A DNA stretch of 64,000 bases from an uncultured Chloroflexota bacterium (GCA_937974245.1 CALJKV010000037.1:124001-188000), one strand, 5' to 3'; numbered from the stretch's first letter, positions 32,690-41,492 are shown. The notes: generated from the sequence alone by a model not told the origin. Made by a program: numbers and translations.

Positions 32690-33232
32690 ATGGATTCCTA
32701 TTCCCTTTTTACCGGGCGGCTGCTGCGCTTTGCCCCGCCTTCAGCGGAAGACAGCGCCACCTTTGCCCGCTGGACACAGGACGCCGACTACCAGCGGATG
32801 CTCGAGGATGACCCCATCAGGCCGCTTTCGATTGAGCAGGCCGGGATGTTCAACGGCGGGGTTTCGCAGGATTCGTTCGATTTCCGGCTGCGCACGCTGG
32901 CTGATGATACCCTGATCGGCTTTATTGTCCTGTTCAACATTAAGTGGAAAAATGGCTCGTCCATGCTGGCGATGGGCATTGGCGAGGCGGCCTACCGGGG
33001 CAAAGGCTACGGCAGCGACGCCCTCAACCTGCTGCTGGGCTACGCCTTCCGCGAACTCAACCTGTATCGGGTCGGCCTGAATGTGATCGCTTATAACCTC
33101 CCGGCGATTCGCGCCTATGAGCGTGCCGGATTCCAGCTTGAGGGGCGAGGGCGCGGCATGGTCTACCGCGACGGCGAACGCTACGACCTGCTGCAATATG
33201 GCATCCTGCGCGAGGAATGGGCGGCACGGTAG
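32690..33232 (+). CDS. GNAT N-acetyltransferase
   Basis: 180 residues, AGGAG seven bases before ATG. N-terminal LLRFAPPSAEDSATFARWT, central MGIGEAAYRGKGYGSDALNL (acetyl-CoA loop R-G-K-G-Y-G), and NLYRVGLNVIAYNLPAIRAY with the usual AYERAGFQLEGRGRG ending place it in the RimL/SpeG-like GNAT group (acetyl_transf_3). The acceptor is unknown. It is a monocistronic gene; its stop converges with the Nfu-N protein gene 34 bases away. Confidence 0.9.
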   Translation: MDSYSLFTGRLLRFAPPSAEDSATFARWTQDADYQRMLEDDPIRPLSIEQAGMFNGGVSQDSFDFRLRTLADDTLIGFIVLFNIKWKNGSSMLAMGIGEAAYRGKGYGSDALNLLLGYAFRELNLYRVGLNVIAYNLPAIRAYERAGFQLEGRGRGMVYRDGERYDLLQYGILREEWAAR

Positions 33233-33266
33233 GATTTTGCCCGGACAACCACAAAACCAGCACCGT

Positions 33267-33548
33267 CTATAGGAAGAAATCGCGCAGTGCGTCGCGTACC
33301 TCGTCCACAATTGCCTCCCAGGGGGTATCCGGCTCACGAGTGACGAGCAGCGTGTGTTCGGTGATCGTCAGCGCGGCGATGCCCGCTACACCGTTAAACA
33401 GCATTTGCGCGATGGGCGACCCGACATCGCCTTCGTCAAAATTGCGATAGACTTCGGCCTCTTCCTCGGTCAGCGGCTGGTTCGTGATGATTTCCAGACT
33501 ATCCGCGTCCCCGGTAGGCCGGGTTTCGATGGTGATGTATTCAGACAT
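33267..33548 (-). CDS. Stand-alone Nfu/NifU N-terminal domain protein
   Basis: 93 residues with GGGAGGGG before the ATG. The sequence follows the Nfu_N fold (PF08712): ITIETRPTGDADSLEIITN at the start, SPIAQMLFNGVAGIAALTIT in the middle and EPDTPWEAIVDEVRDALRDF at the end. In Nfu scaffold proteins this domain precedes a CxxC cluster-binding domain, which is absent here; the protein has no cysteines at all. It may modulate iron-sulphur delivery through protein contacts. No other iron-sulphur assembly gene is in the window. Confidence 0.82.
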   Translation of the reverse strand: MSEYITIETRPTGDADSLEIITNQPLTEEEAEVYRNFDEGDVGSPIAQMLFNGVAGIAALTITEHTLLVTREPDTPWEAIVDEVRDALRDFFL

Positions 33549-33702
33549 AGGCTTTCCCCTCCCAGGGCACTTTGATTAACTCAAAAAGCCTACAAGTCCT
33601 CATCTTTGCACAGCATCATTCTCCCTGCAGGGAAAAGACGTAACTCCCAAGACTTCTTCCCTGAACTTTCAGGGCGTAGGTTGGGGTTGAGGGCAAAAAG
33701 AT

Positions 33703-33785
33703 TAGGAGTTGCGCAGTTGAGGGAAGAATTATCAGGATATAATCACGATTTCTTCCTCAGGGTTGGTTGAACTGCGTAACTCCTG
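33703..33785. repeat. Long imperfect inverted repeat
   Basis: TAGGAGTTGCGCAGTTGAGG followed by GAAGAA (33703-33729) is mirrored by TTTCTTCCTCAGGGTTGGTT then GAACTGCGTAACTCCTGA (33749-33785), around a centre containing GATATAATC. The outer 15 bases match at 14 positions. It lies in the spacer between the Nfu-N gene and the WD-like gene, which are both on the minus strand, and could be a terminator, attenuator or a small palindromic mobile repeat. Confidence 0.55.
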
Positions 33786-33817
33786 AAGTCATAACCTTCA
33801 CACTCATAAACACACTT

Positions 33818-35347
33818 TTAAGGCAGCGTATATATTTCGCTCCATACAGCGGCACCACGCACATATCTGACAATCATCTGGTCACCGGCAGGACTGAATT
33901 GAATCTCTCTGACATCAGCAGCCTGGGGCATAGAGAAATGGGCAACTTCCTCGCCAGTTTGCCAGTCCCACATACGGATTGAGTGATCACCATTGACTGC
34001 CATCGCAACATAATCGCCGGATGGATGGAACTGCACTGCTGTGATGTAGTTGACCTCACCTGCTGGTTCAAATGATGCGATTTGTGTACCTCGTGTTAAA
34101 TCCCACAGCAAGATACCTTTATCATTCTCTCCAGATCTGAAAGCGATGATATCCTCATAAGGATGAATGGACAAATAGTATTGACTAACAGTAACGGGAT
34201 ATTCGGTTTCCAACTCGAGTGAACTGCCCGCCACATTATAAACCTCGACTCCACCGTCCCAATAAAATGCATAAAGTCTGTTGTTATCCTGGGAAAAGCG
34301 AAGAAAGACTGAATAGCCAGTGTCTTTGCGCATATTTTTTCTGCCCAGCGATTCAAAAGAGGAAGTATCCCAAAGACTGATAGTATCCGAATCCAGTATC
34401 GTTAAGGCTGCAAGTGCCAAATCATGGCTGAACGCAATCGTTTCAATTCCAAATATGCCGGTAGCGGTGTCTAGTCCTGTAACCATGGGCCAAACACGTT
34501 CATCCAATGCTACACGATAATCAGACTCAAGCGGCCAATAGTCATTGCCCTCTTCAATCTGAAAGACACTCATGTCAGCTGCTTCAACTCGCCAAATATA
34601 GTGCGCTCGTCCACTATCCCCTGGATTAACAATATTTCTGACTTTAGGCGCAGCAAATGAGCCTACAAAGCTCCCATCACGAGAATCATAGACTTCATAC
34701 GCTTCTGGTGAACGTGAAACAATCACATTCTCAAATGGCACCCAAATAAGTTTGTCTGTATGACCTTCTACACGCCAGTTTGTCGTCAGTGTGATCGTGT
34801 TGGATTCACTACTGCCGGTATCCTGAGGCTGCTCCTGTATTGAATTTGAATCATCACTGGTATCCTCGCTCGAATTCGAATTAGAAACTTCCTGAGACTG
34901 ATTTTGGCTTACTTCGGGTACAGCTTGTTGTGAATCCTGCGTGGTTACAGCATTGTTGGATAAAATAACAGTGGCGATAAGCCCTGCTGCCAATGCGCCA
35001 AAATAGAGCGTTGTGTTCATCTTCGCAGCTAACAGGGCAGCCTTGCCAACAACCTGGCGTGCAGCTTGCGTAACTGGACTGGGCGTATACGCTCCGGTTT
35101 GAGCTAGATTGCTAACATGCTCAGGCTGCGACGGCGGAGGGGTGGTTGCATCAATGGCATCATTAAAAGCCTTACCGCCAGCCACAAATGCTGTGATGCC
35201 AAAACCGACAATGGCGGCGGTCGCTATTGCTACACCAATGGCGGGGAGACCAATCGAGCCGGCAAGGGCAATCCCAAGGCCACACCCAATTATGCCGCCA
35301 ATTTGATATGAACCGATGATTTCCGGTCTCGATAAACGCTGGAACAT
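33818..35347 (-). CDS. Membrane protein with extracellular WD40-like propeller
   Basis: 509 residues, ATG with AAGGA upstream. Residues 1-65 hold two Gly/Ala-rich hydrophobic hairpin segments (GGIIGCGLGIALAGSIGLPA; IGVAIATAAIVGFGITAF), then a linker and a further helix (~110-130). A Ser/Asn/Gln/Glu-rich, probably disordered stretch (~135-185) links to a propeller at ~190-509 with blades such as AFSHDLALAALTILDS, ISLWDTSSFESLG, GILLWDLTRGTQIASF, VQFHPSGDYVAMAVNG and SIRMWDWQTGEEVAHF. The blades are classic WD40. GC content is visibly lower than the neighbours, suggesting separate ancestry. Function unknown. Confidence 0.78.
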   Translation of the reverse strand: MFQRLSRPEIIGSYQIGGIIGCGLGIALAGSIGLPAIGVAIATAAIVGFGITAFVAGGKAFNDAIDATTPPPSQPEHVSNLAQTGAYTPSPVTQAARQVVGKAALLAAKMNTTLYFGALAAGLIATVILSNNAVTTQDSQQAVPEVSQNQSQEVSNSNSSEDTSDDSNSIQEQPQDTGSSESNTITLTTNWRVEGHTDKLIWVPFENVIVSRSPEAYEVYDSRDGSFVGSFAAPKVRNIVNPGDSGRAHYIWRVEAADMSVFQIEEGNDYWPLESDYRVALDERVWPMVTGLDTATGIFGIETIAFSHDLALAALTILDSDTISLWDTSSFESLGRKNMRKDTGYSVFLRFSQDNNRLYAFYWDGGVEVYNVAGSSLELETEYPVTVSQYYLSIHPYEDIIAFRSGENDKGILLWDLTRGTQIASFEPAGEVNYITAVQFHPSGDYVAMAVNGDHSIRMWDWQTGEEVAHFSMPQAADVREIQFSPAGDQMIVRYVRGAAVWSEIYTLP

Positions 35348-35477
35348 GCGCTAATCCTTAATAGTGTAAAGCTAGAGAGTATGCGTATTTATATCGGCTT
35401 TTTTATTTTGATGCAACTCTAACCGCTAGTTAGGCTGCAATATGAAGTGAACACCGAGTTCATAATTGGATTATTGT

Positions 35478-35531
35478 AAAATCCCCCTGAATCTAGGGGG
35501 GATTTGGGAGCATTTTGGTGTATACTATAAA
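35478..35531 (+). promoter_or_regulatory. Palindrome overlapping a candidate promoter of the SWIM gene
   Basis: AAATCCCCC and GGGGGGATTT face each other around TGAATCTA (35478-35504). TTGGGA at the palindrome edge, 16 bases, and TATAAA give a plausible promoter; TATACT is an alternative -10. The arrangement suggests an operator. Read on the minus strand it also resembles a terminator stem. Confidence 0.4.
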
Positions 35532-35569
35532 TAGAACAAGTGTGCAACTAGGCGCAGGAGGAGACTGAT

Positions 35570-35938
35570 ATGAAACCCCGGAATATCAAAATCTTGCAGC
35601 GTCGTGGCAAAGACCTGCAAGCCAACATCCTGAATGCCCATACAATTATCGTCGCCAGCACCACCGGGTCGTCAGCGAACCATGTGGTCACGGTAGAGTA
35701 CGAGCCGGATGGCGTGATCCGGGCACGTTGTACCTGTGCCTGGGCGATTAATGGCGGGATTGCCTGCTCACACGTCATCGCGGCGCTTGAGAAACTGGCC
35801 GAGACCAAAGGCCGCACCCTGAGCTTCTGGGATGAACGCAGCGACGCCGAACGCCAGAAGCACCGCATATTCTACCTGACGGGCGGCAGACGCCAGATCG
35901 AGCCGGGCGTGTGGATCACCAGCCGCCAGGCAGCGTAG
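35570..35938 (+). CDS. SWIM zinc-finger protein
   Basis: 122 residues, AGGAGGAGA six bases before ATG. The SWIM motif C-x-C-x9-C-x-H is complete: Cys54, Cys56, Cys66, His68 in ARCTCAWAINGGIACSHVIA. Before it lies a small beta region (HVVTVEYEPDGVIRA), as usual for SWIM domains, and after it a short basic tail. SWIM domains bind DNA or proteins and occur in SWI2/SNF2 helicases and transposases; here the domain stands alone. It is unlinked to any helicase in the window. Possible DNA-binding or adaptor role, inference only. Confidence 0.85.
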   Translation: MKPRNIKILQRRGKDLQANILNAHTIIVASTTGSSANHVVTVEYEPDGVIRARCTCAWAINGGIACSHVIAALEKLAETKGRTLSFWDERSDAERQKHRIFYLTGGRRQIEPGVWITSRQAA

Positions 35939-35970
35939 GGGAATGTGGTTGGGCTGAACAGAGCCTCGCT

Positions 35971-37965
35971 TTACCCCCGCGCCAGCACCAGGTTGCGGTA
36001 GGCATCTACCCGCGCTGACCAGCCGGACGCGATGTACACGGTACTGTCTAACTGAAAGACCAGCGCCGGGCCGCTCAACTGTGAACCAGGGAACAGGTTT
36101 TCCCGTTCGTAGAGCGCCAGCCGCCCATCCGGTGTTGTTTTGTGGCCGATCAGGGCTTCCGTGCCATCACTATCGTGGAGCCGTTCGGCGGCGAAAACCG
36201 GTTTTTCGGTCAGGCCAACCGCCTGCAAGCGCACGTTGACCACTTCCACGACTCGTTCTGGCAGGGCATGGCCGTATGCCCGCTCGTGCGCCGCGTGGAA
36301 ATCCGCCCGCAGGCTGTCTTCGGTCGGTGAATCCGCCAGCGACACCGTGAGTTCATAGGCTTGCCCGCTGTAGCGCATATCCAGTCCCGCATGAAGCTGT
36401 CGCCGGTCTGCCGGAATGCCTTCCTGTTCCAGATCGGCGGCGGCCTGCCCCAGCATTTCCGCCATCTGTGTACGGATAGTCGCCAGCGTCCCCGCGCTCA
36501 CCGGCTGTAGAACAGACCGGCTGTAGTCGAGGGCGACATCCGCCACCAGCAGCCCCAACGCACACATCACGCCGGGATAACGCGGCACAAGCACAGTGGG
36601 AATATCCAGCCGCTCCGCCACTTCGCAGGCGTGCAGCGGCCCAGCGCCGCCGAAGGCCACCAGCGTAAAATCACGCGGGTCATACCCCCGCGCAATCGAA
36701 ACCCGGCGTAACGCCCGGTCAATATTCACGTTGGCAACCTGAATCACGCCCAGCGCCGCCGCTTCCGGGGTGAGAGTCATCTGTTCCGCCAGAGCATTCA
36801 CCGCCGCTTGCGCCGCTACTGTATCGAGCGCCATGTCCCCGCCCAGGAAGTGATCGGCATCCAGCCGCCCCAGGATGGCGTTGGCATCGCTGACGGTGAT
36901 CTGTTCCCCGCCGCGCCCGTAAATGATCGGGCCGGGGTCAGCCCCCGCGCTCTCCGGGCCGACGCGCAGTGCCCCGCCCGCGTCCAACCGGGCAATCGAA
37001 CCACCGCCCGCGCCAATCGTCTCAATGTCCAGCAAACGAATCCGCAGCGGCAGGCCGTCAATCTCCGACTCAGGCCGCCGCGCCGGGTGGCCGGGACACA
37101 AGGCAACATCGGTAGACGTGCCGCCAATATCAAGCGTGAGGATGTGGTCAAAGCCAGCCATCTGCGCTATATGAAACGCGCCGATCACCCCCGCCGCCGG
37201 GCCGCTGAGGGCGGTCTGCACCGCCTGTTCCCGCGCACGCCGGGCGCTCACCATGCCGCCATCGGATTTCATGATTCGCAGCAGCGTGTTTTCCGGCAGG
37301 CGGTCTTCCAGGTTTTGCAGGTAGCGGCTCATGACCGGGCGCACGTAAGCGTCTAAGGCGACGGTGCTGGCCCGTTCGTATTCGCGGAACTCCGGCAGTA
37401 CCTCCGACGAGAGGGCAATCTGCCACTCGGCCAGCAGCCCGCGTTCCAGAATCCGCGCTCTGACCGCCTGTTCGTGCGCCGGATTGACGTAACTATAGAG
37501 GAAGCACACCGCCACCGCTTCAATCCCCTGCGCGGCGATGTTATCCAAAACAGCGTCCAGCGCGGCCACATCCAGCGGAGTCAGGACTGCCCCGGTGTAA
37601 TCCAGCCGTTCGGGGACTTCGTAGCACCACTGGCGGGGGATGAGGGGCGGGGGGAGCTGCGGCTGCAAGGCGTAGAGTTCAGGCCGGTTCTGCCGCCCAA
37701 TCGCCAGGATATCCCGGAAGCCGCCGGTGGTGATGAGGGCGGTTTTTGCTCCTTTGCGCTCCAAAATCGCGTTGGTCGCCACCGTCGAGCCGTGCGCGAC
37801 CCGCCGCAGCGCCGCCAGCCCGCCGGGGGTGATGGTCGCCAGCCCATCCAGCATGGCATCCGCCGGGTTATGCGGGGTACTGAGCAGCTTGTGAATCGCC
37901 AACCGCCCATCCATGCTCAATACCAAATCCGTGAATGTGCCGCCAATGTCTACGCCGATGTGCAT
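35971..37965 (-). CDS. Hydantoinase/oxoprolinase family protein, subunit A type
   Basis: 664 residues from ATG 37965 (MHIGVDIGGTFTDLVL); the frame runs up to a TTG at 37983. ATP-dependent amidohydrolase of the HyuA/acetophenone carboxylase family with the ASKHA-type phosphate motifs IGVDIGGTFTD near the start and ILTLDIGGTSTDVAL in the middle, plus SGPAAGVIGA, GRGGEQITVSDANAILGRL and TLVAFGGAGPLHACEVAERL. It hydrolyses hydantoin-, oxoproline- or carbamoyl-type rings at the cost of ATP. The usual B-subunit partner is not adjacent. It begins one base after the stop of the small membrane protein gene upstream, so the two are translationally linked. Confidence 0.9.
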   Translation of the reverse strand: MHIGVDIGGTFTDLVLSMDGRLAIHKLLSTPHNPADAMLDGLATITPGGLAALRRVAHGSTVATNAILERKGAKTALITTGGFRDILAIGRQNRPELYALQPQLPPPLIPRQWCYEVPERLDYTGAVLTPLDVAALDAVLDNIAAQGIEAVAVCFLYSYVNPAHEQAVRARILERGLLAEWQIALSSEVLPEFREYERASTVALDAYVRPVMSRYLQNLEDRLPENTLLRIMKSDGGMVSARRAREQAVQTALSGPAAGVIGAFHIAQMAGFDHILTLDIGGTSTDVALCPGHPARRPESEIDGLPLRIRLLDIETIGAGGGSIARLDAGGALRVGPESAGADPGPIIYGRGGEQITVSDANAILGRLDADHFLGGDMALDTVAAQAAVNALAEQMTLTPEAAALGVIQVANVNIDRALRRVSIARGYDPRDFTLVAFGGAGPLHACEVAERLDIPTVLVPRYPGVMCALGLLVADVALDYSRSVLQPVSAGTLATIRTQMAEMLGQAAADLEQEGIPADRRQLHAGLDMRYSGQAYELTVSLADSPTEDSLRADFHAAHERAYGHALPERVVEVVNVRLQAVGLTEKPVFAAERLHDSDGTEALIGHKTTPDGRLALYERENLFPGSQLSGPALVFQLDSTVYIASGWSARVDAYRNLVLARG

Positions 37966-37966
37966 A

Positions 37967-38419
37967 TTAAGGTTCTCTTTCAAGGGTTATAGCTACCTCA
38001 ACCAGATTGGATTTCTCGGTGGAGATGTCGGCCTCCGGGTAGTAGTCGAATAAGCTGTACTGCACTTTCGTGTCCTGGAAACCTGCGGCGGTGACGTTAA
38101 AAATCAGAAGATCGCATGCGAACATAAACATTGTTTTATTGGATGCGAAGTTTCCTGCCGAGTCACTATAAAGCGCCGTCGCCACTTCATGCTCCGGTGG
38201 GGGGAAGCGTGTTATAGAAATCCGCCCCTTGTTAACCGGATTGCCCGCAGGATCGTTCAGTGTGCCGGATATGGTGATCGGCACGCCGCTGCAATCCTGC
38301 GGTAGCCAAATGCCGGACTCTGAAGACGAATTCCACAATATAACACCAACGACCACCACGCCAATGAGCGCAACGCCCGCGAGTGCAGCTACGAGAAGAA
38401 AGACCCTTTTTCTAGCCAT
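37967..38419 (-). CDS. Membrane-anchored Ig-like/carboxypeptidase-regulatory-like domain protein
   Basis: 150 residues, ATG with AAAAGGGCG upstream. An N-terminal helix (LLVAALAGVALIGVVVVGVI) anchors an external domain of ~115 residues: ITISGTLNDPAGNPVNKGRI, YSDSAGNFASN, and a C-terminal beta strand VEVAITLERE. The pattern G-x-L-x-D-x-x-G-x-P-V-x-x-A/G is that of carboxypeptidase regulatory-like beta-sandwich domains. Two cysteines could form a disulphide. It precedes hydantoinase A with a TAATATG junction; a functional link is not obvious. Confidence 0.7.
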   Translation of the reverse strand: MARKRVFLLVAALAGVALIGVVVVGVILWNSSSESGIWLPQDCSGVPITISGTLNDPAGNPVNKGRISITRFPPPEHEVATALYSDSAGNFASNKTMFMFACDLLIFNVTAAGFQDTKVQYSLFDYYPEADISTEKSNLVEVAITLEREP

Positions 38420-38695
38420 ATCGCCCTTTTCCTGATTCGCCGCTTATTTTAGCAGGCAGGAATGCTCAAGTCCTGTGTTTTATCCAGGAATCAAAAGTTT
38501 GTGAATTAAGGTACATGCAAGGCGAATACTTTTATCGTTAGAGAGTGGTTTGATTATCCTGAGGCAAGTCACGGCCCACTTCCGAACATACATCCACAAC
38601 TCATTATCCAACTCTCTAGCGGATAGTGGTATATTACATGAGAGTCGAATCTAGCAGCACCTACATGCCTACATGCAATCAAAGGATCACAACGT

Positions 38696-40078
38696 ATGAA
38701 GATTATTGTCGCAGGGACCGGGTTTGTCGGGCTGGCGCACGCCGCCGTTGTTTCTGAATACGGCCACGAAGTTTATGCCTACGACATTGATGAGAAGAAA
38801 ATTGCCGCTTATCAATCAGCTGACCCCGACCAGATTGAGCACTATGTCAACGAACCGGGGCTTTCGGCGGTAATTGAGGAAAACATTGACCGCTACCTGT
38901 TCTTTACAACCGACATTGAGTCGATTATTGAAGGCACGGACGCGATTTTCCTGTGTCTGCCCACCCCACCGAATCCGAACGGGTCATCTGACCTGAGCTT
39001 TTACTTCAACGCGCTCAACTATATCGCTGAACTGCTGGCAAAGCGCAAGGACACGCGCCGGGTTGTGCTGGTCAACAAAAGCACCGTCCCGGTGGGCACT
39101 GCCCGCCAGCTTGAAGCCGTGCTGAAGCAGCATAATGTCCCCAACGCGGGCGTAGCCTCAAACCCGGAATTTTTGCCGGAAGGCGATGCGGTCGAAAAAT
39201 CGCGCCGCCCGGATCGGGTCGTGGTGGGTGCGGATACCGAAGAGGACTTCCGTATCCTGCGCCGCATTTACTCTCAATTCGTGAACCATGTACGCATTCG
39301 CTATATCGAAACGACACCGGAAACCGCCGAATCAATCAAGTACGTCGCCAATACGCTGCTGCTGACCTATATTTCGTTCTGGAATGGCGTCGGGGCACGG
39401 CTGGGCGAAACTTTTAAGAACATTCGGATGGAAGACCTCAAACGTGGCGTCACGGCGGACAACCGCATCAGCACCTGGGGGTCTTACGTCTCCAACGGCG
39501 CGGGCGGTTCGTGCTTCGGCAAGGATGTGCAGTCGCTCATCTACCAGTTGAAATCCGCCAACCAACCGGCAGACTTGCTGGAATCCGTCTACCACATTAA
39601 TGAATATCAGAAGACCTACCTGGTAGACCGCGCTATCCAGGAAGCGGGCGTCAGCTTCAACCAGAAGACCGTCGCGCTGCTGGGGCTGTCCTTCAAGCAG
39701 CGTACCAACGACATGCGCGATGCGTCCTCGCTGGCGGTGGTAGACGCGCTGCTGGGCAAGGGCGTGCAGTCTATCCGCGCTTATGACCCGCTGGCGATCT
39801 CTGAAGCCAAACGCTTCTTCGACCCATCCAAGAATCATCTGTTCGAGAAGATCAGCTACCATGAGTCGGTGACTGAGGCGCTGGAAGGCAGTGACATGCT
39901 GTTTATCTCGACGGACTGGGAAGAGTTTCGCGGTCTTTCCCGCACGATTGAGAAGTGCGTGCGCCCGCCGTATCTGGTGATTGATGGCCGCCGTATGATC
40001 CCGGATTACCTGGAACTGGTTGAGCAGGGTTTTGGCTATCTGGCCGTAGGTTCGGGCTATATGGGGCCAAAAGGGTAG
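38696..40078 (+). CDS. UDP-glucose/GDP-mannose 6-dehydrogenase family protein
   Basis: 460 residues. NAD-dependent four-electron oxidation of a nucleotide sugar to the uronic acid. N-terminal Rossmann motif IIVAGTGFVGLAHAAVVSEY, then FLCLPTPPNPNGSSDLS, VNKSTVPVGTARQLEAV, SNPEFLPEGDAV, the catalytic cysteine in GGSCFGKDVQSLIY (Cys273), and the C-terminal substrate-binding domain beginning LLGLSFKQRTNDMRDASSL. Insertions relative to the usual ~440-residue enzymes are small. Product would feed exopolysaccharide or cell-surface glycan synthesis. The gene has its own terminator at 40121-40147, so it is monocistronic. UDP- versus GDP-sugar preference cannot be read. Confidence 0.9.
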   Translation: MKIIVAGTGFVGLAHAAVVSEYGHEVYAYDIDEKKIAAYQSADPDQIEHYVNEPGLSAVIEENIDRYLFFTTDIESIIEGTDAIFLCLPTPPNPNGSSDLSFYFNALNYIAELLAKRKDTRRVVLVNKSTVPVGTARQLEAVLKQHNVPNAGVASNPEFLPEGDAVEKSRRPDRVVVGADTEEDFRILRRIYSQFVNHVRIRYIETTPETAESIKYVANTLLLTYISFWNGVGARLGETFKNIRMEDLKRGVTADNRISTWGSYVSNGAGGSCFGKDVQSLIYQLKSANQPADLLESVYHINEYQKTYLVDRAIQEAGVSFNQKTVALLGLSFKQRTNDMRDASSLAVVDALLGKGVQSIRAYDPLAISEAKRFFDPSKNHLFEKISYHESVTEALEGSDMLFISTDWEEFRGLSRTIEKCVRPPYLVIDGRRMIPDYLELVEQGFGYLAVGSGYMGPKG

Positions 40079-40120
40079 CGTTTTCCGCCTGAAATCGCTA
40101 TAAATCGGTAGAGACCATTG

Positions 40121-40147
40121 GGGGATGAGTCCGTTCATCCCTCTTTT
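40121..40147 (+). terminator. Intrinsic terminator of the nucleotide-sugar dehydrogenase gene
   Basis: GGGATGA (40122-40128) pairs with TCATCCC (40135-40141) across a 6-base loop, followed by TCTTTTGTT. It lies 43 bases past the stop at 40078. Confidence 0.7.
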
Positions 40148-40233
40148 GTTGCTGATCGCACAAATATCTGGGGATGCGGTGAATGCCATCCCCGCCAGCC
40201 TGAGAAAGCCATGATTGTGAAGGAGTTGGTGTA

Positions 40234-41418
40234 ATGCGTAAACTCGTCTGGATTATTATGATTTTGCTCACGGTGAGTATGCCCGCTACCGCCCAGGATG
40301 GGCAAACTCCCATTCTGTTCCGCGATGCCCCGCCCGACCCTGCCGCCTATCAACTGGTGACGGTGGCCGAAGGCTTTCACCGCCCAATTTTACTCACCAA
40401 CGCCGGGGATGGCAGCGGGCGGCTGTTTGTCGTCCAGCAGAGCGGGCGCGTGCGGATTGTCGCCGGAAATGGCTACCAGGATCCGCCCTTCCTGGATGTG
40501 TCGAGCCTCATAAGCCCGCAAGCCGCCAGTATTATGTATTCCGAACGCGGGCTGCTGGGGCTGGCGTTTCACCCGGATTTCGCCGAAAACGGGCAGCTTT
40601 TTATTGACTACACCGACCTCAGCGGCAATACCGTCGTCGCCCGCTATACGGTCATGGCGGATAATCCCGACCAGGTTGACCCGGCCAGCGCGACGGTGCT
40701 GCTCCAGGTGCGGCAGCCATTTCCTAACCATAATGGCGGACATTTAGCCTTTGGGCCGGATGGCTATCTTTACGTTGCCCTGGGAGATGGCGGTTCCGGC
40801 GGGGACCCGAACGGCAACGGCCAGAATCCCCAAGCTCTGCTGGGCAAAATCCTGCGGCTGGACGTGGACGCGGGTGACCCGTATGGCATCCCGGCGGATA
40901 ATCCGTATCTCAATAACCCCGACCTCGCGCCGGAAGTCTGGGCGTGGGGGCTGCGAAATCCCTGGCGCTATTCTTTTGACCGGGCTACCGGCGACCTGTA
41001 TATCGCTGATGTCGGCCAGAACCTGTGGGAAGAAGTGAACTTCCAATCGGCAGACAGCCCCGGCGGTGAGAACTACGGCTGGAACATCATGGAAGCGACC
41101 CACCCGTACAGCGGTGCCCCTATCGCGGATAGCCTGGTGCTGCCCTTCACCGAGTACTCACATGACCAGGGCTGCTCAATCACCGGAGGGTATGTCTATA
41201 GGGGAGCGGCGCTGCCGGACTTACAGGGCGTCTACTTCTTCGGGGACTGGTGTACCGGGCGCATCTGGTCGAGTTACCGGGATGTGGCCGGGGACTGGCA
41301 TACCAACGAGTTTATGCAGATGCCCCGGCTGTTTAGCTCGTTTGGGGAAGATGAAAACGGTGAACTCTATGTGGTGGATTACAACGGTGTGGTGCTGCGC
41401 CTCGAAGCGGCACAATAA
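40234..41418 (+). CDS. Exported PQQ-dependent sugar dehydrogenase (soluble aldose dehydrogenase family)
   Basis: 394 residues with a signal peptide (LVWIIMILLTVSMPATAQ, cleavage near 20). Six-bladed propeller of the glucose/sorbosone dehydrogenase family: GRLFVVQQSGRVRIVAG, SERGLLGLAFHPDFAENG, NHNGGHLAFGPDGYLYVALG, DGGSGGDPNGNGQNPQ, LGKILRLDVD, WAWGLRNPWRYSFDRATGDL, YIADVGQNLWEEVNF and GGYVYRGAALPDLQGVYFFG. The conserved His in NHNGGH, Asp/Arg in GLRNPWR and the Ca/PQQ loop are present. It would oxidise aldose sugars outside the membrane. No PQQ synthesis genes are in the window, so cofactor use is assumed. Confidence 0.88.
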   Translation: MRKLVWIIMILLTVSMPATAQDGQTPILFRDAPPDPAAYQLVTVAEGFHRPILLTNAGDGSGRLFVVQQSGRVRIVAGNGYQDPPFLDVSSLISPQAASIMYSERGLLGLAFHPDFAENGQLFIDYTDLSGNTVVARYTVMADNPDQVDPASATVLLQVRQPFPNHNGGHLAFGPDGYLYVALGDGGSGGDPNGNGQNPQALLGKILRLDVDAGDPYGIPADNPYLNNPDLAPEVWAWGLRNPWRYSFDRATGDLYIADVGQNLWEEVNFQSADSPGGENYGWNIMEATHPYSGAPIADSLVLPFTEYSHDQGCSITGGYVYRGAALPDLQGVYFFGDWCTGRIWSSYRDVAGDWHTNEFMQMPRLFSSFGEDENGELYVVDYNGVVLRLEAAQ

Positions 41419-41458
41419 CGCCCGGCGCGACGATCTGTAACAGTCGAGTGGTATAGGA

Positions 41459-41492
41459 TAGGGGAAAGCGGCTTTTCCGCCGTTTTCCCTAC
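41459..41492 (+). terminator. Hairpin after the sugar dehydrogenase gene
   Basis: TAGGGGAAAGCGGC faces GCCGTTTTCCCTA around TTTTCC. It lies 40 bases beyond the stop. The trailing U-tract is absent, so termination is probable rather than sure. Confidence 0.5.
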
